Assembly: GCA_963737575.1 (NCBI GenBank) | Contig: CAVTTJ010000005.1 | Location: forward strand, 434,001 to 498,000 | DNA from: VRUE01 sp963737575 | Lineage (GTDB): Bacteria > Actinomycetota > Thermoleophilia > Solirubrobacterales > 70-9 | DNA: 64,000 nt | Reading direction: 5' to 3' | Position numbers and translations under genes: made by a program | Notes under the pieces: model-generated | Databases searched by the model: none | What the model was told of the DNA's origin: nothing | Seen by the model: the letters and a program-made list of their open reading frames with translations, nothing else | In this document: piece after piece, positions 51,102 to 59,605 of the stretch | Layout of the letters: every line of letters begins with the position of its first letter | Numbering within the stretch: the first letter of the stretch is position 1

Positions 51102-51869
51102 GGCACGACCGCCTAGGATCGCGTGTCTTCGTCGGTCTCGGCGTCGGTAACCGCCCAGCCGATGCGCTCGATCAGCTGCGCCGCGTGATGCTCACTTTCC
51201 AAGTGCGCTGGCTGAACGTCCTCCCGGAGGGTGACTGCGCTGTTGCCCTCTGGGGTTGTGCTGCTCATAACGATGATTGTGGGCATTGCTTGCTTCCTCT
51301 CTTAGTGGCGCGCTTCCGCGCTTCATGGGCTCGCCGCCGGCGCGACGGAGTTCCGCGTCGTCCAAGCGCCGAGCGGCCTCGATCGTTTGGACTACCCGGC
51401 GATCCCCATCTGAGCGGCGATCCCCATCTGAGCGACGGAAATCGCCGCGTAGTCGTGCAGTCCTTTGAGACAGACTGCTGCTGGCCATCGACCTTCCTCC
51501 TTGCCCCTCCGTGGCAGAGCCGCACGGAGGAAGAGGAGAGACCCAGCGAGCGAGTGATGCACCGGCCTGCGATTTGAGTTGCTTGACGCTTGACGCAGGT
51601 CCGTTGCAACCACACTACTCCCCCTTTCTAAGTTTGCGAATGTCTTTGATCGAAAGCCGCATCGAGGACCGTCCCACGCCATTGACGCGGCGCCTGTCGG
51701 ACCTCCTCAGTTTGCTGGGAATGGCCTCTGAGCACCTCCGGTCCCGACTACTTCCCCGCTAGGTGCTCGCAGCTGATCATGTAGCCGGGCGACCGGCGAG
51801 GTGTGCCGCTGTGGATGAACAGGGCGTACTCTGTGAAGATCAAGCGCGTGTATCTGTGGGTAGTCCAAG
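51102..51869. other. Gene-poor stretch in cassette 2
   Basis: No convincing gene. A minus-strand frame at 51192-51488 (98 residues, Arg/Ser-rich, MASSSLSQRTARLRGDF) is possible but weak. An 18-bp unit GGCGATCCCCATCTGAGC is repeated twice in tandem at 51398-51433, and GCTTGAC is doubled near 51580. The AT content rises around 51610-51650. Confidence 0.4.
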
Positions 51870-53999
51870 GTGGGCACCACATCGAGCGCACGAGGCCGGA
51901 ACTGCGAAGTCGCGGCTTTGATTTGCTCGCCCGCGTCGCAAACGCCCGCCATCACTGAGGTCCCTATCCCCGTCAAGAGCAGCTTCCGTCCCGACATCGA
52001 GGGATTGCGCGCGGTCGCGATCGGCGCCGTTCTCCTCTGCCACGCGGGCGTGCCCTTCCTTGCCGGAGGCTATGTCGGTGTCGACGTCTTCTTCGTCATC
52101 TCGGGCTTCCTCATCACCCGGCTGCTGCTCGGCGAGCTCGACCGCACGGGCGGCATCTCGCTACGCCGCTTCTACGCCCGCCGGGCCAAGCGGCTGCTGC
52201 CTCTGACCGCTGTCCTCCTCGCCGCCGTCGGCGCTCTCTCGCTGCTGCTCCTGTCCCCCGTGCGCGCGGTCGAAGTCTCGGGCGACATCCTCAGCTCGGC
52301 CCTCTACACGGCCAACTGGCATTTCGCCTCCCAGTCGGTCGACTATTTCGCCCAGGAAGTCGAACCGAGCCCCGTCCTGCATCTGTGGTCGCTGGCGATC
52401 GAGGAGCAGTTCTACGTCGTCTGGCCGACCCTGCTGCTGGCGGTGACCTGGCTCTGGCGCCGTCGCGGAGCCTCTATCCGCCCCGCAATCTGGGTGACGC
52501 TGGCATTCGTCCTGGTCGGCTCGCTCGCGCTCGGCATCCACCTCACCGACGAGCAGCCCGCCGCCGCCTACTTCTCGACCTTCGGCCGCGCCTGGGAGCT
52601 GGCACTGGGGGCGGCGCTTGCGCTGCTGGGAGCGGTCCGCATCCCCCGCGTCGCGGCGGCCGGAATCGGCTGGGCCGGCCTCGGCGCGATCGTCTACTCC
52701 GCGATCGCCTTCGACGCGAGCACCCCTTTCCCGGGCACCGCTGCTCTCCTGCCGACAGTCGGCACTGCTTGCCTGATCCTCGCCGGATCATCGGTCTTCG
52801 CCCAGGCGAAGGGAGCCCCCGCCTGGTTGCTATCGCTCTCGCCGGTCCGCTACGTCGGCCGCATCTCCTACTCGTGGTACCTCTGGCACTGGCCGGCCCT
52901 CATCTTCGCGGCGGTCATCTGGGGGCCGCTCTCCGTCGCGGCCGCTCTCGCGGTCGTCGCCGCCTCCTGGATTCCGACCGCCGCCACCCACCACCTGATC
53001 GAGGATCCCCTCCGCCTATCCAAAGCGCTGGCACATAGGCCAAACCGTGCTCTCGCCACCGGCCTCGGCTGCATGGCGATCGGAGTCTGTGCCGGAATCG
53101 GACTGACCGATCTGCAGCCGACCTTCCACACGGCGCCGCTCGCCGAGGTGAGCGGGGCCGCCGCGCTTCCCGATCAGCCCCGTCCCCAACAGCACGCCGA
53201 CGCAGTTCGTCCAAACCCGCTGAGGGCGCAGGCCGACCGCTCCCGCGCTTACTACGACGGCTGTCTGGTTGGGATCAGCGGCACCAACTCGAACAAGTGC
53301 CTTTACGGCGACCCCGACGGCAGGCGCACGCTGATCCTCTTCGGCGATTCCCACGCGATGCAGTACTTCCCGGCGCTGGAAGAGCTGGCGGACAGGCACC
53401 ACTGGCGCCTGATCACGCTTACGAAGGCCGAATGCACCCCGGGCGAGGTGCAGATCCGCAGCATGATCGCCGACCGCCACTACCCGCAGTGCGAAGCCTG
53501 GCGGCAGGAGTCGCTGCGGCGGATCGAAATGGGCGTCGGGTCCGCCATCGTGGTAATGAGCGGCGACACCGCATATGTCCCATATGGCAGAGACGGGAGG
53601 GAATTGAGCGGAGGCCCGGCCGCGGCCGCGATGCAGGCGGGCTATGTCGCGACGCTGACGCGGATCCATCGTGCGGGCCTGCGAACGGTGGTGATCCAGG
53701 ACACGCCCGCCTCGGCCAGCGATGTACCCGGGTGTGTCTCCGAAGACCTACAGCACCTCGAATCGTGCGCTTTCCCTCGCATTCACGATCCGAACAAAGA
53801 ATTCGACGCTCGAGCCGCAAGATCCGCGCCCGGCGGCCATTTGATCGACATCAACCGCGAGATATGCCCCAACAGCCTCTGCCGCGCGGTGATCGGCAAC
53901 GCTCTCGTCTACCGAGACAAGAGCCACCTCACCGCGACCTTCGCCCGCACCCTCGCCCCCGCGATCGAGCGCGGCCTGAAGCGAGCGGGGTTGTCCTGA
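51870..53999 (+). CDS. OafA/YrhL-type membrane acyltransferase with C-terminal SGNH domain
   Basis: 709 residues. The N-terminal acyltransferase-3 domain starts with SFRPDIEGLRAVAIGAVLLC, VGVDVFFVISGFLITRLLL and RRFYARRAKRLLPLTAVLLA, and has about ten transmembrane helices; the catalytic His is in LLCHAG. After residue 450 comes an SGNH hydrolase domain: LILFGDSHAMQYFPALEELA (Ser) and the closing DKSHLTATFARTLAP (Asp-x-x-His type). Such fusions O-acetylate cell-surface sugars. No ATG is in a suitable place; GTG 51870 or TTG 51918 may start it. Glutamate codons are mixed, unlike core genes. Confidence 0.88.
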   Translation: MGTTSSARGRNCEVAALICSPASQTPAITEVPIPVKSSFRPDIEGLRAVAIGAVLLCHAGVPFLAGGYVGVDVFFVISGFLITRLLLGELDRTGGISLRRFYARRAKRLLPLTAVLLAAVGALSLLLLSPVRAVEVSGDILSSALYTANWHFASQSVDYFAQEVEPSPVLHLWSLAIEEQFYVVWPTLLLAVTWLWRRRGASIRPAIWVTLAFVLVGSLALGIHLTDEQPAAAYFSTFGRAWELALGAALALLGAVRIPRVAAAGIGWAGLGAIVYSAIAFDASTPFPGTAALLPTVGTACLILAGSSVFAQAKGAPAWLLSLSPVRYVGRISYSWYLWHWPALIFAAVIWGPLSVAAALAVVAASWIPTAATHHLIEDPLRLSKALAHRPNRALATGLGCMAIGVCAGIGLTDLQPTFHTAPLAEVSGAAALPDQPRPQQHADAVRPNPLRAQADRSRAYYDGCLVGISGTNSNKCLYGDPDGRRTLILFGDSHAMQYFPALEELADRHHWRLITLTKAECTPGEVQIRSMIADRHYPQCEAWRQESLRRIEMGVGSAIVVMSGDTAYVPYGRDGRELSGGPAAAAMQAGYVATLTRIHRAGLRTVVIQDTPASASDVPGCVSEDLQHLESCAFPRIHDPNKEFDARAARSAPGGHLIDINREICPNSLCRAVIGNALVYRDKSHLTATFARTLAPAIERGLKRAGLS

Positions 54000-54033
54000 T
54001 CCTCGGGCCAATCCCACTTGCCGGCTCTCGCGG

Positions 54034-54387
54034 TCATCGGTCGGCTCGCTCGGGCCTCCCGAGAGCCTCTAGGAGCTCACCCACCTCACGCTCGCGGACA
54101 AGCGGGTGGCGAAGGGGCAGCTCGGGCTTGACCTTGTAGCGGTTGCGACGACCATGTCGCTCGCGCAGCACGTAGCCCTCCTCGACCAGCTCGGAGAGAA
54201 CCTTGTGAGCGGTCCGCTCGGTGATGCCGACCGCGGCGGCAATGTCACGCAATCGGATACCGGAATCCTGAGAGATGCAGAGCAGAACGTGGGCGTGATT
54301 GGTGAGGAAGTCCCAGTTGGGAACTATCCCGCGAGACATCCCGTCGATCTCTTCCAATTTGGTGTTATCTCTTGAATCAGATTTCAT
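54034..54387 (-). CDS. Winged-helix transcriptional regulator (MarR/ArsR-like)
   Basis: 117 residues from ATG 54387. Helix-turn-helix NHAHVLLCISQDSGIRLRDI then AAAVGITERTAHKVLSELVE and the wing EGYVLRERHGRRNRYKV; no ligand or metal motif is visible. Its start codon lies within the palindrome TTCATGAA in an AT-rich leader, suggesting autoregulation. A decayed copy of the leader lies at 50.65 kb. Confidence 0.8.
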   Translation of the reverse strand: MKSDSRDNTKLEEIDGMSRGIVPNWDFLTNHAHVLLCISQDSGIRLRDIAAAVGITERTAHKVLSELVEEGYVLRERHGRRNRYKVKPELPLRHPLVREREVGELLEALGRPERADR

Positions 54388-54420
54388 GAATTAATCATAA
54401 ACTTTACCTCTAAACCCCGC
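54378..54420 (-). promoter_or_regulatory. AT-rich promoter/operator of the winged-helix gene
   Basis: On the minus strand GAGGTAAAGTTTATGATTAA leads into TTCATGAA, which includes the start codon. TTTATGAT can serve as a -10-like element, so transcription may begin at or next to the start codon. The same core occurs in the copy at 50688. Confidence 0.45.
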
Positions 54421-54506
54421 CTCTGGCCTGGCCCCTGAACACGAGGGACCCTCGTTTCCAAGCGAGGGGGGTATCAGGTAATCCAATTCATCGGGAGGAA
54501 AAGCCG

Positions 54507-54686
54507 GTGATTATCGTCGGAATCAATGTTCTGATCATTTTGGTCTTGCTCGCGATCTATCTGTTTCAGCGAGCCCGGGGCGGCGGCCCACTCGGGGATC
54601 GGCGCCCGCCTCCTCGCGTTCTGCCTCGTCATCACCGGTGCAGCGCTCATGCTGCCCCAATGCGCGCCACACCCGACGCCGGGTAG
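54507..54686 (+). CDS. Small membrane protein, possibly frameshifted
   Basis: 59 residues from GTG 54507 with GGGAGG eight bases upstream. MIIVGINVLIILVLLAIYLF is a clear transmembrane helix, then QRARGGGPLG. A +1 shift near 54597 would give a second helix (GARLLAFCLVITGAALMLP) in place of the present Arg/Pro/His-rich tail, so a one-base error is likely. It abuts repeat B. Function unknown. Confidence 0.45.
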   Translation: MIIVGINVLIILVLLAIYLFQRARGGGPLGDRRPPPRVLPRHHRCSAHAAPMRATPDAG

Positions 54687-54703
54687 GACGCCGACTGCCC
54701 GAG

Positions 54704-54860
54704 CGTGGTACCGCTTTGGTACCGGATACATCGTCCGATATGTCCGATGAGTCCAGATCGGGGGACAGGAGGGACGCATGGGACGCGTAGGGACGCATAT
54801 GGCGATCGTGTCCTCCGGCTGGGGGCCGAGCGGTCGCCGGTTCAAATCCGGCCTCCCCGA
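54704..54860 (+). repeat. 157-bp island repeat, copy B
   Basis: Same length and organisation as copy A, differing at few positions (for example TCTAGG against CCAGAT and ATCTGGCAG against ATATGGCGA). The tRNA-Pro tail at 54816-54860 is exact. Confidence 0.9.
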
Positions 54861-54923
54861 CTGATTCGAGAAGTCTGGAGTGCCCTGGCGGCGGGGCGGC
54901 GGTCCTCGGTACCATGCCGGGCA

Positions 54924-56603
54924 ATGGGGACCCGGGTCATGCTCTGGTGGGCGAGCGCCCTGGTGATCGCACTGGCTGTGGCACCGAGGGCTGGTGCGGA
55001 CACGTTCTGCGTGAACCGTTCCGGTTGTTCCGATCCAGGTCACAACTTCACGACGATCCAGCAGGCGATCAACGCCGCGGAAGCGAACAATCCCGCTTCG
55101 CCACCGGCCTCCCCCGATCTCATCCTCGTCGGCGACGGCGTATTTCACGAAGCGGTCACCGAAGGCGGCGACAACCCCGTGGACATCGTCGGTTCCGGCC
55201 CACGAACGGAAACCAGCGGCACTCTCATAGAGCGGGACCCCGGCAACAGCGTGCGCACCGTCTTGTTGGGCGTCGCCCTGGGCGGCCGGACGAGCACGAT
55301 CAAGGACGTCACGATTCAGGTGGCTTCCGGCGCCGACAACACCGGCTTGGCGATCGCTGGGGAAGTGAAGAACGTGGATATCACCGCGGCGACGAGCCCG
55401 TCGCCACCCACCAACAGCGTGGGGATCTATATGAACGGCAACGGTCAGACCCCCATCCGCAACGCCAATGTCGACCTCCCCGGGACCGGGTTCGGCGTTC
55501 TAATGCGCCTCGCGAAACTCGAAAACTCCTCGGTGAAGGCGAGCACCGGCCTCGTGGGCGACGGGACGGTCTACGGGTCGACCATCGACGCCAACATCGG
55601 CGTGCAGTCGGAAGAATTCAAGCTCGAGGACTGTGTGATGCACATCTCAGGCCCGAACGGGGTTGCGTTGAGCGCGGTCGGGATCGGCTTCAACGTGTTC
55701 AGTCGGATCAAGGCGCGTCACCTGACGGTGATCGGCGACTCCGATCCGACCTCGCTGGCCGTACTCGCAGAAGCGGAAGGCTCGACGTCGGACAACTCCG
55801 CCGAAGTTGACATCCGGAGCTCGATCCTGCGCGGGTTCGCGATGAACTTCAAGCGCCGCGCCGATAACGGCTCGGGAGGCAAAACCGGAACAGCGAACCT
55901 CACCGTTGCCTACTCGGACTACGACAAGTCCCTGCCGGAGGAAAACAGCGGCGACGGCCCCGGCACGCTCGACGACACGACCGGCAACATCTCGGCCAAC
56001 CCCGGCTTCCGTTCGGCCAGCGACCTCCACCTCTCACCCGGCTCGCCGCTAATCGACGCGGGGGATCCCGCGTCCCCGGACACGAGTGGCTTCCCGCCAG
56101 ACTCGACCGTTGACTTCGATGGTCTACCGCGAAGGGTCGACGGCAACGGAGACGGCATCGCGCGGGCGGACATCGGGGCGTTCGAGTTCCAGCCCGAACT
56201 GCCGCACCAGATGCCGATTCTCGACACGACCGGGCCCAGGATCACCCTGAAGGGCAAGAAGGTCCAGACGGGCGCAAAGCTGGTGAAGGTGAAGGTGACA
56301 AGCGACGAGGCCGCCCAGCTGCAGGGGGGCGGAAAGGTCACGATCCCGGCGGTGAAGGCCGCAGACTCATCGGCGGGCGCCACCAAGAAGAGCTTCAAGC
56401 TCCAAGCCCAGACGAAGCCGATCGCCGCCGGCGAGACGATGACCCTGACCCTGCGGCTCACCAAGCGCGCCAAGCAGCTGACCAAGCAAGCTCAGGCCAA
56501 GGGCAAGATGGCCAAGGTCACGATCACGGTGAGCGCCACCGATGCTGCCGGCAACCAAGGATCGGCGAAGCTCAAGGTCAAACTGAAGCGGAAGAACAAG
56601 TAG
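54924..56603 (+). CDS. Exported right-handed beta-helix protein
   Basis: 559 residues. The signal peptide (residues 1-25, TRVMLWWASALVIALAVAP) is followed by DTFCVNRSGCSDPGHNFTTI and QQAINAAEANNPASPPASPD, a pectate-lyase-superfamily opening. Beta-helix coils follow: VDIVGSGPRTETSGTLIERD, STIKDVTIQVASGADNTGLA and VYGSTIDANIGVQSEEFKLE. A typical end SPLIDAGDPASPDTSGFPPD comes next. The last 130 residues form an Ig-like, Lys-rich domain as in the 36-kb exported protein. No catalytic residues are assigned; adhesion or polysaccharide binding is possible. About 16 of 22 glutamates are GAA. Confidence 0.75.
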   Translation: MGTRVMLWWASALVIALAVAPRAGADTFCVNRSGCSDPGHNFTTIQQAINAAEANNPASPPASPDLILVGDGVFHEAVTEGGDNPVDIVGSGPRTETSGTLIERDPGNSVRTVLLGVALGGRTSTIKDVTIQVASGADNTGLAIAGEVKNVDITAATSPSPPTNSVGIYMNGNGQTPIRNANVDLPGTGFGVLMRLAKLENSSVKASTGLVGDGTVYGSTIDANIGVQSEEFKLEDCVMHISGPNGVALSAVGIGFNVFSRIKARHLTVIGDSDPTSLAVLAEAEGSTSDNSAEVDIRSSILRGFAMNFKRRADNGSGGKTGTANLTVAYSDYDKSLPEENSGDGPGTLDDTTGNISANPGFRSASDLHLSPGSPLIDAGDPASPDTSGFPPDSTVDFDGLPRRVDGNGDGIARADIGAFEFQPELPHQMPILDTTGPRITLKGKKVQTGAKLVKVKVTSDEAAQLQGGGKVTIPAVKAADSSAGATKKSFKLQAQTKPIAAGETMTLTLRLTKRAKQLTKQAQAKGKMAKVTITVSATDAAGNQGSAKLKVKLKRKNK

Positions 56604-56611
56604 CTCGACCG

Positions 56612-56639
56612 GTCGCAGGTTGAAATCCTGTCTCCCCGC
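56612..56639 (+). repeat. tRNA-Pro-like tail from a different isoacceptor
   Basis: GACCGGTCGCAGGTTGAAAT then CCTGTCTCCCCG, followed by a diverged copy of the tRNA-Pro terminator. The T-stem changes are compensatory (CAGG with CCTG), which suggests origin from another functional tRNA-Pro rather than decay of the GGG copy. Confidence 0.5.
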
Positions 56640-56767
56640 TAAGCCGGAGGCCCGCTGCGGAAGCCGGCCAAGACTTCGTGATCAGAGGCGTTATTGCGGA
56701 GGATAGCGACTGCCGCTATGTTCGAAACAGAGTCAGAGAAGCTTCTCGGCTACTGGAGGGAACTGAC

Positions 56768-57206
56768 ATGCCCAGCATCAAGGAGGCTGCAGCGGCGTTT
56801 CTAGACAATCGACGAGTCGCCGTGACGGGCGTCTCGCGCAAACCGACTGAGCAAGCGAGCCTGCAACTCACTCGCCCTATCACTGTCCTAGTTGGCCCGA
56901 ACGACTCGGGGAAGACCTCGATACTCCGAATTCTGGACTGGCTGTTCAACGGTGATTTCGGTTGAATTCGAGCGAAGCTCAAAGCTGTCCCCAGACGTAG
57001 TTGAGCTCCTACAGCCTGCCCGAAAGACCCGCAGTCGTGCACGCCGCGTGACGCTATTAGTACGCGTCACGGACGGACGCCGCCACGGGCGATTCAAATG
57101 TGAGGATGGAGTTGCGCGACTTCGCGTTGGAATGCGAGTGCCTTCGCTGAGATCAACGACTGGACCACAGACGGCCTTGAGCGATGGGGTCTGGATCACA
57201 ATCTGA
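56768..57206 (+). pseudogene. Truncated, frameshifted AAA ATPase (OLD/AAA_15-like) remnant
   Basis: From ATG 56768: PSIKEAAAAFLDNRRVAVTG, then ITVLVGPNDSGKTSILRILD with an intact Walker A (GPNDSGKTS). The frame stops at 56965 after DWLFNGDFG, and a +1 frame continues with VEFERSSKLSPDVVELLQPA. A further frame around 57140-57300 (INDWTTDGLERWGLDHNLSE) may be more of the same gene. The Walker B and C-terminal nuclease parts are absent. Full-length relatives include OLD-type anti-phage ATPases, so this may be a ruined defence gene. Confidence 0.55.
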
Positions 57207-57279
57207 GCGAGCTGCACGCGAAGGAGGTCAAACACGACTGCCCGTCGAAGGCTCGCGAGTCGGGCGTAGTGTTCGCGGC

Positions 57280-57777
57280 ATGGACTCGGGCAACGACTCT
57301 TCCGCGCCGCAGTCCGATCAGGGTCGGTCATTGAGTCGTGCCCAACGCGCGCTCGTGTACGGCACCGTCGGTGTCGCCATGGAGGTTGTGTTCACCGGTG
57401 TGGCGGAGGCGTTCCACCGCGACCGTGCAGACTGGAAACTGCAGGGTCACAGCTACCTCTGGATGCTGCCGTTGTACGGCGCACTGACCGCCTACGCTTA
57501 CGAGCCGGTCCGTGACAGCCTGCGGAACCGGCCGGTTCCTGTCCGGGCTGCCGCCTACGCCGCCGGCACCATCACGTTGGAGTATGCGTCGGGACGGCTG
57601 CTCAAGCGAACGGTGGGTGTCATCCCGTGGGACTACACCGGGCATGGGCAATTCGTGCGTGGCGGAGGCGCGACGCGCCTGGACTACGCCCCCTTGTGGG
57701 CGGTGGCAGGCGTGGTGGCGGAGCGTCTCAGCGACCGGCTGCGTCGCCGCCCAACCCCCGCCCCAGAGCTGAGCTAA
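57280..57777 (+). CDS. CmpB-like putative ABC-transporter membrane protein (PF06541-like)
   Basis: 165 residues from ATG 57280, with four hydrophobic segments: QRALVYGTVGVAMEVVFTGV, LWMLPLYGALTAYAYEPV, VRAAAYAAGTITLEYASGRL and YAPLWAVAGVVAERL. The pattern GHSYLWMLPLYG, LEYASGRLLKRTVGVIPWDY and LDYAPLWAVAG matches the family called putative ABC-transporter type IV. No ATPase is adjacent, so the name may mislead. Function unknown. Confidence 0.7.
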   Translation: MDSGNDSSAPQSDQGRSLSRAQRALVYGTVGVAMEVVFTGVAEAFHRDRADWKLQGHSYLWMLPLYGALTAYAYEPVRDSLRNRPVPVRAAAYAAGTITLEYASGRLLKRTVGVIPWDYTGHGQFVRGGGATRLDYAPLWAVAGVVAERLSDRLRRRPTPAPELS

Positions 57778-58308
57778 CGTAGTCCCCTGATGTTGTTGGC
57801 CAGTCTCGAACTGTCGTTTTGACGCAAAGTCCAACCGTGGTTTGGAACGCCCGACCTTTGGCACGCAAGAGACATCCGCATCGAGGATCTACCGGCGCAG
57901 ATTCATCACGTGAGTGCTACACGAGCCAACCCTTCCAGAGGGCATCTTGCTAGCGCAGCCCAGTCCCAGTCGGCGATGATCATCGACCAAACTCAGCCGC
58001 GCGTATCTCAACAGCGCAGTGGAGCGGATCGAATCAGTGAACTGCCGGCACCTCGGCCCCACATTTGGATGGCCGAACTGGCGTCCGAACGGAAGGTCGC
58101 AGAATGCACCTGCCACCGCTGTCGCCCGTTTGACCTCCGGCCATCCCGTACAAGCGCGGAATTGCCCTCATTGTCCCCGGGCTGGTCCCCGGGCTGCTAC
58201 GGTCCGGGCGTTCGGTCGGACGTCATGTCCGGCAAAGTCGTGTCTAGCGCTCGCGTCGTTGCTTCATCGCATCCTCCGCGTTCGCAGCACATCAAGTGGA
58301 GGCAATGC
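57778..58308. other. Non-coding stretch upstream of cspA
   Basis: No supported gene; the open frames have atypical composition. The last 100 bp before the ATG probably form the long leader usual for cspA mRNAs. Two GCTGGTCCCCGGGCTG-like direct repeats occur near 58175. Confidence 0.4.
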
Positions 58309-58515
58309 ATGCCCACTGGAACTGTCAAATGGTTCAGCGACGACAAAGGTTACGGGTTCATCACACCCGACGACGGCTCTAAGGACGTCTTCGTCCACCA
58401 CAGCTCGATCACCGGCGATGGCTTCAAGTCCCTGGCCGAGGGCGCCAAGGTGACCTACGAGACCGAGGAAGGGCCCAAAGGCCCGGCCGCGGCGAGCGTC
58501 CAGGAGACCTCGTAG
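58309..58515 (+). CDS. cspA: Cold-shock protein CspA family
   Basis: 68-residue OB-fold RNA chaperone. GTVKWFSDDKGYGFITPDDG carries RNP1 and KDVFVHHSSI carries RNP2, both intact. TYETEEGPKGPAAASVQE closes the domain. Start ATG 58309 with GTGGAGG upstream. It lies in the accessory island rather than the core region, so it may be an extra copy. Confidence 0.95.
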   Translation: MPTGTVKWFSDDKGYGFITPDDGSKDVFVHHSSITGDGFKSLAEGAKVTYETEEGPKGPAAASVQETS

Positions 58516-58538
58516 TCGCGCACCGCTCTTAGCAGTTT

Positions 58539-58568
58539 GACGAAGCCATCCTCCCGACGGGCTTCGTC
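58539..58568 (+). terminator. Hairpin after cspA
   Basis: GACGAAGCC (58539-58547) pairs with GGCTTCGTC (58560-58568), 23 bp after the stop, followed by GTTCGGGC. A reasonable intrinsic terminator for a high-GC host. Confidence 0.55.
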
Positions 58569-58699
58569 GTTCGGGCGCGCGTGGCGCGTCCTCGGTCGCC
58601 GCAGTTCGTAATCACAAGGACGCGAGGCGCAAGTGGCCCTTCTCAACATTCGATGTATCTAGGGGCACCAGGAGCCGGCCTCCTGCTGAACCGAAGGGG

Positions 58700-59494
58700 G
58701 TGGTGATATTGCCGAGGGAAGCTCCTCCGAAGCCAACTACCGCCGAGCGCGAGGTGGCTGATCTGCTACCGATCGAGGCCGATCCCGTCGCGGCCAGAGC
58801 CGTCCTGGATCGGGTGCCACTCTGGTTTCACACGTTCTCGCTCGACCGCTCCAGGGAGCTCTACACCCACGGCGTCGCCCGTGATCATCGCTACCGGCTC
58901 CCTGCCCTGCCTGAGGATTTTGGCGGCATGAGCGTGCTTGACATCGGCACCTTCGACGGTTTCTACGCGTTCCTCGCCGAGGCGCGGGGGGCGGGGCGGG
59001 TCGTTGCAGTCGACAACGAGCAGTACAGGGAGTGGGTCAGCTCGCGCTGGGGGGTCGAATTGCAGGGAGGCGAGGGGTTCGCCGCGATCCGAGAGCTACT
59101 CGACTCCGAGGTCGAGTACCAACGCATCGATGCATTCGATCTGGATGAGCTCGGGGAGACGTTCGACTTCATCCTCTGCTTCGGGATCCTGCACCGGGTG
59201 GAAAACCCGCTGGGGCTGCTGAAGGTCATTCGACGGCGCCTCGCGCCCAGCGGACGGGTGCTGCTCGAGACCCACGGGGCGGCGGATCGGACTATCGATT
59301 CCGCGGCGGTTCACATCCCCGCGCCGGGAGAGGTCTATGCCCGTGATGACTACGTGTACTGGGGCTTCACTCCTGCGGGCTTGGACGCAATTGCTCGCCA
59401 TGCAGGTTTCGACGGCTTCGAGCTCATCGACACGCCGGTGATCGACAGCCATCCGCGTGTGCTCGGGGCACTCCGCTCCGGCCCACTCGACTGA
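58700..59494 (+). CDS. Class I SAM-dependent methyltransferase, CmoB-like
   Basis: 264 residues from GTG 58700. Motif I is MSVLDIGTFDGFYAFLAEAR, then an acidic VVAVDNEQYREW, then TFDFILCFGILHRVENPLGL and SGRVLLETHGAADRTI. The N-terminal VPLWFHTFSLDRSRELYTHG and DIGTFDGFYAF resemble the DUF1698/CmoB group that modifies wobble uridine, but many relatives methylate sugars or lipids. Its neighbour is a glycerophosphodiesterase. The substrate is unassigned. Confidence 0.8.
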   Translation: MVILPREAPPKPTTAEREVADLLPIEADPVAARAVLDRVPLWFHTFSLDRSRELYTHGVARDHRYRLPALPEDFGGMSVLDIGTFDGFYAFLAEARGAGRVVAVDNEQYREWVSSRWGVELQGGEGFAAIRELLDSEVEYQRIDAFDLDELGETFDFILCFGILHRVENPLGLLKVIRRRLAPSGRVLLETHGAADRTIDSAAVHIPAPGEVYARDDYVYWGFTPAGLDAIARHAGFDGFELIDTPVIDSHPRVLGALRSGPLD

Positions 59495-59605
59495 TCGCGG
59501 TCCCACGGGGGCGAGCGGCGGTCTAAGTCACGCGAGAAAACAACCGTTTTCCAGGGTTTTAACAACTCCGGAGGCGTTTCGTGGTCCGATTCGAGTGAAT
59601 CAGAG

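Larger units (their letters stand above)
49651..54860. mobile_element. Putative integrative cassette 2
   Basis: Lies between tRNA-Pro tails A and B. Holds the zinc-ribbon protein, a small unknown protein, the acyltransferase, a winged-helix regulator and a small membrane protein. No recombinase is found. Its left edge keeps a diverged tRNA terminator (CCGGAAGCCCGGTTCC). Confidence 0.5.

Noticed and set aside
51398..51433. Tandem 18-bp repeat considered as a CRISPR or minisatellite
   Set aside because: Only two adjacent units with no spacers and no cas genes anywhere in the window.
54705..54923. Longer start for the beta-helix protein inside repeat B
   Set aside because: It would translate the repeat and tRNA tail; ATG 54924 directly precedes a good signal peptide.
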